Shown: piece after piece, positions 8,967 to 17,115 of the stretch
Layout of the letters: every line of letters begins with the position of its first letter
How positions within the stretch are numbered: the stretch's first letter is position 1
Assembly: GCF_023006505.1 (NCBI RefSeq)
Contig: NZ_JALBGV010000007.1
Coordinates: 1 to 64,000, forward strand
Length of the DNA: 64,000 nucleotides
Source of the DNA: Neorhizobium sp. SHOUNA12A
GTDB taxonomy: Bacteria; Pseudomonadota; Alphaproteobacteria; Rhizobiales; Rhizobiaceae
Direction: 5' to 3'
Translations under genes and position numbers: made by a program
Notes under the pieces: generated by a model
Databases searched by the model: none
Seen by the model: the letters and a program-made list of their open reading frames with translations, nothing else
What the model was told of the DNA's origin: nothing

Positions 8967-9227
8967 ATGCGCGTCACCGAAAAAGGCCAGGTTACGATCC
9001 CCAAGGAAATCCGCGACCGATTGAAGATCGGACCGGGATCGGAGGTGGATTTTGTCGTGTCTGATGACGGCGTGAGGCTTGTCAGGCTCGACGACAGCAG
9101 GCAGGACTACAAGAGCTTCGAAGAATGGGCGGACAGCGTCAAAGGCACCTGGGATCTCGGCGGCATGACGACCGATGAGTACATCGACTGGCTTCGGGGA
9201 CCGCGCGATGACCTCGACCGTCGTTGA
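8967..9227 (+). CDS. AbrB/MazE-family antitoxin (VapB type)
   Basis: 86-residue protein whose first ~45 residues form a swapped-hairpin AbrB DNA-binding domain, with EKGQVTIPKEIRDRL and GSEVDFVV. The acidic, Trp-rich C-terminal half (FEEWADSVKGTW, DEYIDWLRG) is the expected toxin-neutralising tail. It is preceded by a perfect palindrome and its end overlaps the PIN toxin start by 20 nt, the standard antitoxin-first layout. It sits between ruvC and ruvA on the same strand and may share transcripts with them. Confidence 0.88.
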   Translation: MRVTEKGQVTIPKEIRDRLKIGPGSEVDFVVSDDGVRLVRLDDSRQDYKSFEEWADSVKGTWDLGGMTTDEYIDWLRGPRDDLDRR

Positions 9228-9624
9228 TACGAATGTGCTGATCGATATGCTTGGGCCTGCCACTCCGGCGCGGAACTGGTCGCTCGGTGCATTGAAACGA
9301 TGCGCGGAAGAGGGCGAACTTATCCTCAACCCGGTCATCTGGTCAGAACTGTCGGCATCGCCGCTGAGTGAGCTCGAGATCACCCTGGCATTCGGCTGGC
9401 TCGGTATGAAGCGCGAGACCTTGTCTTATGATGCGGCATTTCAGGCGGGTAAGGCGCATTTTTCTTACCGCAGGTCCGGCGGACTTCGTGAGCGAACGCT
9501 GCCGGATTTCCTGATCGGCGCCCATGCCGCGGTCCGCTCCCATCGTCTCCTGACCCGTGACCCAGCCCGTTATCGCGCTTATTTTCCCTCGCTCGACATC
9601 ATCTCCCCCGAAACCCATCCCTGA
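9208..9624 (+). CDS. PIN-domain ribonuclease toxin (VapC type)
   Basis: 138-residue PIN-domain protein. The acidic metal-binding residues expected for VapC are visible: Asp7 in VVDTNVLID, Glu47 in WSEL, Asp100 in LPDFLIGAHA and Asp118 in TRDPARYR. VapC toxins are Mg-dependent RNases that cut tRNA or rRNA; the target here is unknown. I chose ATG at 9208, which overlaps the antitoxin, because it places the first PIN strand at the N-terminus. ruvA begins 12 nt after its stop. Confidence 0.88.
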   Translation: MTSTVVDTNVLIDMLGPATPARNWSLGALKRCAEEGELILNPVIWSELSASPLSELEITLAFGWLGMKRETLSYDAAFQAGKAHFSYRRSGGLRERTLPDFLIGAHAAVRSHRLLTRDPARYRAYFPSLDIISPETHP

Positions 9625-9636
9625 CGGACATCTTTC

Positions 9637-10254
9637 ATGATCGGCAAGCTCAAAGGCACTATCGACGAGATCGGCGACGACTATGTGCTCGTCGACGTTC
9701 ATGGCGTCTGTTACGAGGTCTTCTGCTCGTCGCGGGTGCTGTCGAAGATGGGTTCGGTCGGCGAAGCGGTGGTGTTGTTCATCGAGACCTATGTCCGTGA
9801 GGATCAGTTCAAGCTTTTCGGCTTCCTGAGCGCGCTGGAGCGGGAATGGTTCAACCTGCTGCAGAGCGTGCAAGGCGTCGGCGCCAAGGTGGCGCTCGCG
9901 GTGCTCTCGACCCTGACGCCGTCTGAGCTCGCCAACGCCATTGCCCTTCAGGACAAGACGACGGTTTCGCGTGCGCCCGGCGTCGGGCCGAAGGTCGCGG
10001 TGCGCATCGTCACCGAACTCAAGAACAAGGCGCCCGCCTTTGCCGGCGAGGCTTCGGGCAATATCGGCCTCAAGCAGGAGCTTGGCGAGGGCGTGGCCGC
10101 AGCGCCGGTCGCCGATGCGGTCTCGGCGCTCACCAATCTCGGTTATTCGCGCGACCAGGCCGCGAATGCGGTTGCGGCGGCGCTCAAGAACGGCGGCGAG
10201 GGGGGCGATAGCGCCAGACTTATACGACTGGGGCTGAAGGAACTGGCCCGGTGA
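9637..10254 (+). CDS. ruvA: Holliday junction branch migration protein RuvA
   Basis: 205 residues, normal length. N-terminal OB-fold ([28 protein letters not shown]), central helix-hairpin-helix region ([20 protein letters not shown] and [18 protein letters not shown]) and a C-terminal domain III that contacts RuvB ([20 protein letters not shown]). Tetramers hold the four-way junction flat for RuvB-driven migration. It is flanked by two toxin-antitoxin pairs rather than lying directly next to ruvC and ruvB. Confidence 0.97.
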   Translation: MIGKLKGTIDEIGDDYVLVDVHGVCYEVFCSSRVLSKMGSVGEAVVLFIETYVREDQFKLFGFLSALEREWFNLLQSVQGVGAKVALAVLSTLTPSELANAIALQDKTTVSRAPGVGPKVAVRIVTELKNKAPAFAGEASGNIGLKQELGEGVAAAPVADAVSALTNLGYSRDQAANAVAAALKNGGEGGDSARLIRLGLKELAR

Positions 10255-10273
10255 TTCCTTGCTTTTTTCAAAA

Positions 10274-10299
10274 TCCTTACTAAGATAGAAATGTAAGGA
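10274..10299. promoter_or_regulatory. inverted repeat upstream of the second toxin-antitoxin pair
   Basis: Seven-bp arms TCCTTAC and GTAAGGA separated by 12 nt, located 12 nt before the antitoxin start codon at 10312. The position and AT-rich setting fit an autoregulatory operator for the AbrB-type antitoxin. Its sequence differs from the operator of the first pair. Confidence 0.45.
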
Positions 10300-10311
10300 A
10301 TGGAGGTGCAA

Positions 10312-10647
10312 ATGGGCTACGGTGCAAAACTGACCTCCAAAGGTCAGACGACAATTCCAATCGAAATCAGGAAATATCTCAATCTTAGTCCCGGTGATCA
10401 AATGGACTTCATCATTGAAAATGGTGAAGTCAAATTAAGGGCCAAGACGCGGAGCGTCATGGAGTTTGCGGGTATTCTCGGTCATGCTCCCAATGGCGTC
10501 CACTTGACTGTCGAAGAAATGAGCGACGCCGCGGCGCAAGCGGCGGCAGATGATGATCGGAGGATCATGCGTGATTGGCATCGATACGAACGTACTCCTC
10601 CGGTTTCTGATGACGGACGACCCGAAACAGTACGAAAGCGCAGTTGA
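10312..10647 (+). CDS. AbrB/MazE-family antitoxin (second module)
   Basis: 111-residue protein with an N-terminal AbrB domain (LTSKGQTTIPIEIRKYLNL, GDQMDFIIENGEVKL). ATG at 10312 is preceded by GGAGG at 5 nt and is preferred over the ATG at 10300. The C-terminus is unusual: after the typical end region AAADDDRRI it continues ~25 residues, encoded in a 77-nt overlap with the downstream toxin gene. Codons in the AbrB part are visibly more AT-rich (for example AAA, AAT, ATT) than the ruv genes on either side, suggesting separate acquisition. Confidence 0.82.
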   Translation: MGYGAKLTSKGQTTIPIEIRKYLNLSPGDQMDFIIENGEVKLRAKTRSVMEFAGILGHAPNGVHLTVEEMSDAAAQAAADDDRRIMRDWHRYERTPPVSDDGRPETVRKRS

Positions 10648-10969
10648 GTTCTTTCGTTCAAGATCGGCAGAAAATCCGGCTTATATCTCGCTCTTCGTTT
10701 TCACCGAAGCATGTTGGGTCATGCGGAAAAGTTACGGCTATAAGAACCAAGAGATTGCGTCCGTGTTTCGAGGACTATTGGAAAGCCGAGAGCTCGTCTT
10801 TGAGGATTCGGATTTCATAGAGACCATGTTTTTGGCCGATGGCTTCGGCAAGTTCGACGTCGCAGACTATTTGATCGCTGAGCTCGCAAAAAGAATTGGC
10901 TGTTCAAAAACGGTGACTTTCGACAAAACTGCTGCACGATATGTACCCGGAATGGAACTTCTCGCATGA
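10571..10969 (+). CDS. PIN-domain ribonuclease toxin (second module)
   Basis: About 132-residue PIN-domain protein beginning [17 protein letters not shown], the form typical of VapC-like toxins, with a second conserved Glu in FVFTEACWV, the acidic [11 protein letters not shown] segment and [12 protein letters not shown] near the end. GTG at 10571 has GGAGG at 7 nt and is preferred over the upstream ATGs at 10550/10553. The stop codon overlaps the ruvB start (ATGA at 10966-10969), so toxin and RuvB translation are probably coupled. Target RNA unknown. Confidence 0.82.
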   Translation: MIGIDTNVLLRFLMTDDPKQYESAVEFFRSRSAENPAYISLFVFTEACWVMRKSYGYKNQEIASVFRGLLESRELVFEDSDFIETMFLADGFGKFDVADYLIAELAKRIGCSKTVTFDKTAARYVPGMELLA

Positions 10970-12006
10970 GTGAACCCGCCCGCCTGATAACGCCGGAAAA
11001 GCGGGGCGAAGACCTGGATATGACGCTGCGCCCGCAGTCGCTGGACGAGTTCACCGGCCAGGCGGAGGCGCGCGCCAACCTGAAGGTGTTTATCGAGGCG
11101 GCGAAGAACCGCGGCGAGGCGCTGGACCACGTGCTGTTTGTCGGTCCGCCAGGCCTTGGCAAGACGACGCTGGCGCAGATCATGGCCAAGGAACTCGGCG
11201 TCAATTTCCGCTCGACATCCGGCCCGGTCATCGCCAAGGCTGGCGATCTTGCGGCCTTGCTCACCAATCTCGAAGAGCGGGACGTGCTCTTTATCGACGA
11301 AATTCACCGGCTTAACCCGGCAGTCGAGGAAATCCTCTATCCGGCGATGGAGGACTTTCAGCTCGACCTGATCATCGGTGAAGGTCCGTCGGCGCGATCG
11401 GTGAAGATCGACCTTTCCAAGTTCACACTGGTTGCCGCCACCACCCGAGCCGGTCTGCTCACCACGCCGCTGCGCGACCGGTTCGGCATTCCCATCCGGT
11501 TGTCCTTCTATACGGTTGATGAACTGGAATTGATCGTCCGGCGCGGTGCGCGGCTGATGAGCCTTTCGATGACCGATGCAGGCGCCCGCGAGATCGCCCG
11601 GCGCGCCCGTGGCACGCCACGCATCGCCGGGCGGCTCTTGCGCCGGGTGCGCGATTTCGCCGAAGTGGCGAGGGCCGAGGCGGTGACGAAGGAGATCGCC
11701 GACGAGGCCCTGACCCGTCTTCTGGTCGATAACATGGGCCTCGATCAGCTCGACAAACGCTACCTCAACATGATCGCCGTCAATTTCGGTGGTGGGCCGG
11801 TCGGCATCGAGACCATCGCCGCCGGCCTGTCGGAACCGCGCGATGCGATCGAAGACATCATCGAACCCTACATGATCCAGCAGGGTTTCATCCAGCGCAC
11901 ACCGCGGGGCCGCGTTTTGACCGCAAATGCGTGGAAACATCTCGGACTTCAGCCGCCCAAGGATCTCGAGGCGGCGCAGTTCCGCATGTTCACCGAGGAT
12001 GATTGA
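10966..12006 (+). CDS. ruvB: Holliday junction branch migration ATPase RuvB
   Basis: 346-residue AAA+ motor, standard length. Walker A is [11 protein letters not shown] (about 60-70), Walker B is [11 protein letters not shown], sensor 1 is LVAATTRAG, and the C-terminal winged helix carries [15 protein letters not shown]. The hexamer pumps DNA through the RuvA-bound junction. The start codon overlaps the stop of the upstream PIN toxin by ATGA, which is not the usual ruvA-ruvB arrangement. The next gene starts directly after the stop. Confidence 0.98.
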   Translation: MSEPARLITPEKRGEDLDMTLRPQSLDEFTGQAEARANLKVFIEAAKNRGEALDHVLFVGPPGLGKTTLAQIMAKELGVNFRSTSGPVIAKAGDLAALLTNLEERDVLFIDEIHRLNPAVEEILYPAMEDFQLDLIIGEGPSARSVKIDLSKFTLVAATTRAGLLTTPLRDRFGIPIRLSFYTVDELELIVRRGARLMSLSMTDAGAREIARRARGTPRIAGRLLRRVRDFAEVARAEAVTKEIADEALTRLLVDNMGLDQLDKRYLNMIAVNFGGGPVGIETIAAGLSEPRDAIEDIIEPYMIQQGFIQRTPRGRVLTANAWKHLGLQPPKDLEAAQFRMFTEDD

Positions 12007-12903
12007 TTGATTTCCCGCCGCGGGTTCCTGACGTCTCTTACGGGCGGTGTTGCGGCGTTTCTGGCGCTGGCCGGCTATGCGGTGGCCGAGCCGCTGGTAC
12101 GGCTGAGGGTCGCCCGAAATGTGCTGACGCCGCCCGGCTGGACGCCGGGACTGAAGCTCCGGATCGTTGCGCTTGCGGATTTCCATGCCTGCAAGCCCTG
12201 GATGCCCGTCGAGAGGATCGCCTCGATCTGCGAAGCCGCCAATGCGCTTGAACCGGACGTCATTCTGCTGCTCGGCGATTATGTTTCCGGCATGCGCTTC
12301 ATCACCGATCATGTGCCGCCGGATGCCTGGGCCGGCGCGCTTTCGAGCCTGAAGGCGCCGCTTGGGACCCATGCCATCCTCGGCAATCACGACTGGTGGC
12401 AGGACAGCGAGGTTCAGGCGAGCGGCGAGGGCGTCCCGTTCGGGCGCAGGGCGCTGGAGGCGGCGGGCATTCCCGTCTACAGCAATCGGGCGGCTAGATT
12501 CGAGAAGGACGGCAGGCCTTTCTGGCTGGCCGGCATCGAAGACCAGATCGCCCTTCTTTCGGACGAGAAAACCCGCCATTGGACGCGCGGCAAGGATGAC
12601 CTTCCGGCCACGCTGGCACAGATAACAGATGATGCCCCGGTCATCCTGATGGCGCATGAGCCGGACATCTTTCCAACCGTGCCGGATCGCATATCGCTCA
12701 CCCTCTCCGGTCACATGCATGGCGGGCAGGTGCGGCTGTTCGGCTGGGCCCCGATCGTTCCTTCCCGCTATGGCAGTCGTTATCTCTACGGGCATGTGCA
12801 GGAAAGCGGCCGCAATATCATCATATCGGGCGGGCTCGGCTGTTCCGGCCTGCCCGTCCGCTTCGGCGCGCCGCCCGAAATCAACGTGATCGATCTGGGA
12901 TAA
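12007..12903 (+). CDS. TAT-exported metallophosphoesterase (YaeI-like)
   Basis: 298-residue calcineurin-like phosphoesterase. The N-terminus ISRRGFL followed by a hydrophobic stretch is a twin-arginine signal, so the enzyme is probably exported folded. Metal-binding motifs are in order: ADFHACKPW (D-x-H), LLGDYVSG (GD), ILGNHDWW (GNHD), MAHEPD and LSGHMHGG (GHxH). The start is TTG immediately after the ruvB stop with GAGG about 10 nt upstream, implying cotranscription. The substrate is unknown; relatives of YaeI act on lipid phosphate esters such as UDP-diacylglucosamine or phospholipids. Confidence 0.85.
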   Translation: MISRRGFLTSLTGGVAAFLALAGYAVAEPLVRLRVARNVLTPPGWTPGLKLRIVALADFHACKPWMPVERIASICEAANALEPDVILLLGDYVSGMRFITDHVPPDAWAGALSSLKAPLGTHAILGNHDWWQDSEVQASGEGVPFGRRALEAAGIPVYSNRAARFEKDGRPFWLAGIEDQIALLSDEKTRHWTRGKDDLPATLAQITDDAPVILMAHEPDIFPTVPDRISLTLSGHMHGGQVRLFGWAPIVPSRYGSRYLYGHVQESGRNIIISGGLGCSGLPVRFGAPPEINVIDLG

Positions 12904-12907
12904 TCAC

Positions 12908-13420
12908 ATGGCAGGCCGAACTCGCATCCGCATCAAGACGAAGAGCAAGCGCATCTTTCAGATGCGGATCGCCGGGCTCGGGTTCCGGGACGGTCATGTG
13001 CTGGTGCACCGCGCCGTGGACGAGGCATTCTGGACGTTTCCGGGTGGGCGGGCCGAGATCGGCGAGACCTCGGAAGAGACGCTGAGACGCGAGATGGTCG
13101 AGGAGATCGGCGTCGAGGTAACGGTCGGGCGGTTGCTCTGGTCGGTCGAGAATTTCTTCCACTATGAAGACCGCGACTGGCACGAGCTCGGTTATTATTA
13201 CCTGATGGATATCCCGGAGACGTTTCCGTTTCATCCGACGGACATCGTCCATCGGATCAAGGACGAACACGATCTGGAATTCAAATGGGTACCGGCGACA
13301 ACCGAGGCTCTCCGGGCACTCGACATCCCGCCGTATTTCATCGCCGAGGAGATCGAGAGCCTGCCGGTCACCCCGCGCCATCTCGTCTGGCGCGACGGCG
13401 ATCTGGATCTGAAATCCTAG
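12908..13420 (+). CDS. NUDIX hydrolase
   Basis: 170-residue NUDIX protein. The Nudix box is intact: G-RAEIG-E-TSEETLR-RE-M-V-EE-I-G-V, at residues ~48-70, matching GX5EX7REUXEEXGU. The fold hydrolyses nucleoside diphosphates linked to another group; the substrate is not evident. It follows the phosphoesterase by 4 nt and is likely the last gene of the ruv-centred transcript. Confidence 0.88.
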   Translation: MAGRTRIRIKTKSKRIFQMRIAGLGFRDGHVLVHRAVDEAFWTFPGGRAEIGETSEETLRREMVEEIGVEVTVGRLLWSVENFFHYEDRDWHELGYYYLMDIPETFPFHPTDIVHRIKDEHDLEFKWVPATTEALRALDIPPYFIAEEIESLPVTPRHLVWRDGDLDLKS

Positions 13421-13565
13421 TTCGGCCTTTTGGGCATTCCAGCGGGTTTGAAAGGCCGCGGCCGTGGATCTCGGCTGTCGTGCCAACTGACGCCTGAGCC
13501 GCCCTGGCGTGCCGGCTGGAACATCTGCGCATTGCTTTCCGTTTCTCCTGCGAAAGGAGAACGTC

Positions 13566-13721
13566 ATGCGGAAGATCGAGATCGGAAATGAGGTCGAATG
13601 GGCCTGGGGGCGAGCGGAGGCCAAGGGCAAGACGATCAAGCGTAAGGCGGGGGCCGATGAGCCCGCGTTCCCAATCCGCGTTCTTCAGAGTCAGTCCGAA
13701 CTGAGGAAGACCCATGGATAG
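13566..13721 (+). CDS. small DUF2945-like (hypervirulence-associated TUDOR-type) protein, shortened
   Basis: 51-residue protein starting at ATG 13566 with AAAGGAG upstream. The N-terminus (IEIGNEVEWAWG) and the C-terminal half (KRKAGADEPAFPI ... SQSELRKT) match the pattern of DUF2945/HVA1 proteins, but the middle strand segment usually present between the WxWG and KRKA motifs is largely missing, making it shorter than typical (~65-75 residues). The function is unknown. Its end overlaps the next gene by 8 nt, suggesting cotranscription. Confidence 0.6.
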   Translation: MRKIEIGNEVEWAWGRAEAKGKTIKRKAGADEPAFPIRVLQSQSELRKTHG

Positions 13722-14079
13722 CGAAATCCCGGATCACATCCCGCCCACCGAAGTGGCGCAGGCTGCTGAAAAAGGCTTGAAGCTACGCTCCCAGTACCGC
13801 CGCGGCGGCACGATGGTGGGCGTGGCCAGAGCCCGCGATCTCAAGAATCGCAAATCGATTTCGGAAAAGACGGTGCGGCGGATGGTGAGCTATTTCTCCC
13901 GCCACAAGGCGGACAAGCGTGCCGAGAACTTCGGCGACGACGAAAATCCTTCCACCGGTTACATAGCCTGGCTGCTCTGGGGCGGCGATGCGGGCCAGAA
14001 ATGGGCCGAGGAACACAAGAAGGCGATCGAAAAGGCAAAGAACGAAGCAAAGATGCGGCGCTTCACGCAGTCGCATTGA
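13714..14079 (+). CDS. small conserved protein with phage-associated RHExDKR/IAWxLWGGDAG module
   Basis: 121-residue hydrophilic protein. Residues ~40-95 carry the order KSISEKTVRRMVSYFSRH, then DKRAE and PSTGYIAWLLWGGDAG, a module I associate with small phage-related or prohead-protease-fused proteins; its biochemical role is not known to me. The C-terminus is Lys-rich. It overlaps the upstream DUF2945-like gene by 8 nt and its last 17 nt overlap, tail to tail, the convergent sqdC gene. AGGA lies upstream of the start. Confidence 0.6.
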   Translation: MDSEIPDHIPPTEVAQAAEKGLKLRSQYRRGGTMVGVARARDLKNRKSISEKTVRRMVSYFSRHKADKRAENFGDDENPSTGYIAWLLWGGDAGQKWAEEHKKAIEKAKNEAKMRRFTQSH

Positions 14080-14950
14080 GAGCAGCGGCAAGACCTGCGA
14101 TCGTCTGTCGCAGGAGCGGTGCGCCGCCCGGCTGCCAGCCGAGTGCCCTCAGTTTGTCCGTCGACATGACGTTGACGATGCCGCGATCTGCCGGGGGCGG
14201 CAGGTTGTGATGAGATACCGGCAGATGGCTGAGGATTTCAGGCGTATCGGTCAGAACATCCGATGCGTTAAAGGCGTGGCCGGCGACCTTACCGGTTTCT
14301 GTTTCCAGCATGAGGCGAACGGCGGCGGCGACATCGCTGCCGTGGATCTCCGTTCCCGCACGCGACGGAACTGGCCGGCCTGCCAGGTAATCCGCAAAGA
14401 GCGCGTCCCATTTGTTGGGGCGCAGATTGCCGTAGACGCCGGTGAGCCGGAGAGACGAGGTGGCAAAACCGGGGGCCGAAAGTTCTGCCAGTGCTCCCTC
14501 GGTCCAGAGTTTGATCTCGCCATAGAGGCTGCCGGGCTTCAAAGCGAGATCTTCGTCAAGCACCGTTCCTGCCGGTTGTCCGTCATAGACGGCCCTGCTC
14601 GAGAGGAAGACAGCCCGGCGGGTGCCGGCCTTCCTGGCGGTCTCGAACAGCTTGACCGTGCCATCGAGGTTCAGCCGCTGGAAGCGATCGGGATCATCGC
14701 CTTCGCCGCCGCGGTATTTTCCGGGCAGATGGTCGAAGGCGGCATGGACGAAGAAATAGGCCTCGTCGAAAGCTTCGATCTGGTCGAGGGCGGGATCGAG
14801 CGAAAGGGGCACGAACTCGACGGGTTTGGAAAAGAAGCCAGGTGCCGGCGGATTGCGCCCTCCGACAATGACCGGATAGCCGGCATCGATGAGGCCTTCG
14901 ACGATGTAGCGGCCGACCAGGCCCGTTCCGCCCGATATCAGCACCTTCAT
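14063..14950 (-). CDS. sqdC: sulfolipid biosynthesis SqdC-like NAD-dependent epimerase/reductase
   Basis: 295-residue extended short-chain dehydrogenase beginning MKVLISGGTGLVGRY, a Rossmann GxxGxxG motif; the active-site Tyr-Lys pair appears as SLYGEIK with upstream SSRAVYDG. It is the third gene of the minus-strand order sqdB-sqdD-sqdC, as in Rhodobacter, where loss of sqdC causes accumulation of sulfoquinovosyl-dihydroxyacetone. I chose ATG 14950, which overlaps the stop of sqdD by ATGA. The symbol rests mainly on operon order; exact reaction is uncertain. Confidence 0.75.
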   Translation of the reverse strand: MKVLISGGTGLVGRYIVEGLIDAGYPVIVGGRNPPAPGFFSKPVEFVPLSLDPALDQIEAFDEAYFFVHAAFDHLPGKYRGGEGDDPDRFQRLNLDGTVKLFETARKAGTRRAVFLSSRAVYDGQPAGTVLDEDLALKPGSLYGEIKLWTEGALAELSAPGFATSSLRLTGVYGNLRPNKWDALFADYLAGRPVPSRAGTEIHGSDVAAAVRLMLETETGKVAGHAFNASDVLTDTPEILSHLPVSHHNLPPPADRGIVNVMSTDKLRALGWQPGGAPLLRQTIAGLAAALNATA

Positions 14951-15759
14951 GGCGTTTCTCCCGGTTTCGGCAGCGAGGAGAGGGCGGGGATCTCGCGATC
15001 CTCGTAAAACGCCTGCCAGAGGTCGATCAGCGGCCGAAGCCGGTCGGCTTTCGGATGATCCTTCTCCCACGGCTTCTCATACTGGTAATGCAGCACGCCG
15101 ATGCTCTCCCAGTTCCAGAGGTCGGGCATGTTGAACCAGACGTATTGCAGCATGTTCATGAAGACCGGCAGGCCGTGCCAGTCGGGAAAGAAGGTCTCCA
15201 GAAACGTCTGATCGGTGCGCCGCCAGAAGGCGTCCGGCTGGTCGAGCGCCGCAAGCATCCTGTCGAACGTCTCCGCCGACGGTTTGGCGACGAAGACGCC
15301 GGAGTTCAGGCGGTGGAAATCGGATAGGTTTTCGTAAACGTTTGGGGCGGCGGAAAATTCCGGATAGGAGAACAGCTTGTCGAGAGGCTTCAGCACCAGC
15401 GCGTCGGCATCGATAAAGACGCAGGTTTCGTATTCGGTGAGCTGCCAGAGCCGAAGCTTGCAGAAATTATCGAGCGGCGTGTGGAAATCCGGCTTGCGGC
15501 CCTTGGTGAAGGGGGCGGCGCCATGCAGGTTTTTTCGCGCATGCCGTTCGTTGAAGGCTTCGGAGAGGGGCAGATGTTCGACCTCGACCAGCCGGCAGCC
15601 GAGGGCTTCGAGCGGGGTGAGGGCGGGGCGCTCGACGCCGCCGGTGTGGAGGACGACGATATCGGCCTCAGTGCCGGTGCGGCGGATGGAGCGAGCCAGC
15701 GCGGTTGCGCCCATGGCGTAGTCGGCATTGGTGACCAGGGTGACAAAGGCGTTGGTCAT
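14947..15759 (-). CDS. sqdD: glycosyltransferase family 8 (glycogenin-like), sulfolipid SqdD
   Basis: 270-residue family 8 glycosyltransferase with the glycogenin-type pattern: FVTLVTNADYAMGA at the N-terminus, the metal-binding DxD as FIDADALVL, and HRLNSGVFVAKPS downstream. In bacteria with sqdBDC operons SqdD is the proposed transferase of sulfoquinovose from UDP-sulfoquinovose to the lipid acceptor. It starts 13 nt after sqdB and overlaps sqdC by 4 nt, so translation is probably coupled. Confidence 0.85.
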   Translation of the reverse strand: MTNAFVTLVTNADYAMGATALARSIRRTGTEADIVVLHTGGVERPALTPLEALGCRLVEVEHLPLSEAFNERHARKNLHGAAPFTKGRKPDFHTPLDNFCKLRLWQLTEYETCVFIDADALVLKPLDKLFSYPEFSAAPNVYENLSDFHRLNSGVFVAKPSAETFDRMLAALDQPDAFWRRTDQTFLETFFPDWHGLPVFMNMLQYVWFNMPDLWNWESIGVLHYQYEKPWEKDHPKADRLRPLIDLWQAFYEDREIPALSSLPKPGETP

Positions 15760-15772
15760 GAGGGCGTCCCGC

Positions 15773-16993
15773 TCACGACACCGACTTCAACCTCACACCC
15801 TCCGGATCATGTTCCACCTTCGCAGCAATGTCTCTCGTCCAGGCGGAAACGGCGGGAACCCGTGATCTATCAACGCGGTAGGCGTATTTCTTCGCGACGT
15901 CGACGATCTCGCCCAGCAGTCCTTCGCCGAGCGTGGTCGGTTCGAGACCGAGGCCGAGGAATTTTTCGTTCTTCACCACCAGTTCGTTTTCCGGCGCTTC
16001 CTTGCGCGGGTTCGGCAGCCAGGCGATCCTCGAACCGGTCATTTTCGAGATCATCTCGGCAAGATCGCGCACCCGATGGGTCTCGGTCATCTGGTTGAAG
16101 ATCTCGACGCGACTGCTCCGTGCCGGCGGATTGGTCAGTGCGATCTCGATGCAGCGGACCGAATCCTGGATGTGGATGAAGGCGCGGGTCTGGCCGCCGG
16201 TGCCGTGGACGGTGAGCGGGTAACCGATCGCCGCCTGGATGAGAAAACGATTCAAGACCGTCCCGTAATCCCCGTCATAGTCGAATCTATTGATCAATTG
16301 CGTGTGCCGGCGGGTCTGTTCGGTGTGGGTGCCCCAGACGATGCCCTGGTGCAGGTCGGTAATCCGCAATCCGTCGTTCTTCGCGTAGAACTGGAAGAGT
16401 TGCTGATCGAGGCATTTGGTCATGTGGTAGATCGAGCCGGGATTGCTCGGATAAAGGATCTCCTGGGAAACGGTGCGGCCGTCGGCCGTTTCGATGCCGA
16501 CCGGCAGGTAACCTTCCGGAATGGCGGCGCCGACCGTCGAATAGCCGTAGACGCCCATCGTGCCGAGATGCACGAGATGCGCGTCGAGATCGAGTTCGAC
16601 CAGCGCATTCAAAAGGTTATGGGTGGCGTTTACATTGTTGCTGACGGTGTAGTTCTTGTGCCGGTCGCTCTTCATCGAATAGGGCGCGGCCCGCTGTTCG
16701 GCGAAGTGGATGATGGCGTCCGGGCGGTTTTTTGAAAGCCAGCCCTTCAGGAGTTCGTAGTCCTTGGCGAGGTCGATCAGATGGAAATGAATGCGGCGTC
16801 CGGTCTCGGCATGCCAGATTCGGGCGCGTTCCTGGATGCTGTCCATCGGCGTCAGCGACTGGACGCCAAGCTCCGTATCGATCCAGCGGCGGGAGAGGTT
16901 GTCGAGGATGTGGATCTCGTGGCCGGCGTCGGACAGGTGAAGCGATGTCGGCCAGCCGACGAAGCCGTCGCCGCCCAGGACTGCAATCTTCAT
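15773..16993 (-). CDS. sqdB: UDP-sulfoquinovose synthase
   Basis: 406-residue NAD-dependent enzyme of the SQD1/SqdB family, which makes UDP-sulfoquinovose from UDP-glucose and sulfite. Visible features are the Rossmann motif VLGGDGFVGWP, FAEQRAAPYSM, the Thr/Tyr/Lys catalytic region LGTMGVYG and YHMTK, and GIVWGTHTEQT, all in the same order as plant SQD1. It is the first gene of the sqdBDC operon for sulfoquinovosyl diacylglycerol, the membrane lipid used by rhizobia especially under phosphate limitation. The acyltransferase gene sqdA is not in the window. Confidence 0.93.
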   Translation of the reverse strand: MKIAVLGGDGFVGWPTSLHLSDAGHEIHILDNLSRRWIDTELGVQSLTPMDSIQERARIWHAETGRRIHFHLIDLAKDYELLKGWLSKNRPDAIIHFAEQRAAPYSMKSDRHKNYTVSNNVNATHNLLNALVELDLDAHLVHLGTMGVYGYSTVGAAIPEGYLPVGIETADGRTVSQEILYPSNPGSIYHMTKCLDQQLFQFYAKNDGLRITDLHQGIVWGTHTEQTRRHTQLINRFDYDGDYGTVLNRFLIQAAIGYPLTVHGTGGQTRAFIHIQDSVRCIEIALTNPPARSSRVEIFNQMTETHRVRDLAEMISKMTGSRIAWLPNPRKEAPENELVVKNEKFLGLGLEPTTLGEGLLGEIVDVAKKYAYRVDRSRVPAVSAWTRDIAAKVEHDPEGVRLKSVS

Positions 16994-17115
16994 GAGTTAC
17001 TCTCCGCTGGTTTTCGACTTATTTCCTGATAGGGAGGATATGTGACAGCACGTCAAAACTGGGGCGGCTTTGCGCGCTTATCCAGTGGAGTAGCGGAAAT
17101 TTCCAAGGCAAGGCC

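Noticed and set aside
10867..12795. 642-codon minus-strand open frame opposite ruvB and the phosphoesterase
   Set aside because: Antisense to well-supported genes, Arg/Gly-rich random composition and no recognisable domain.
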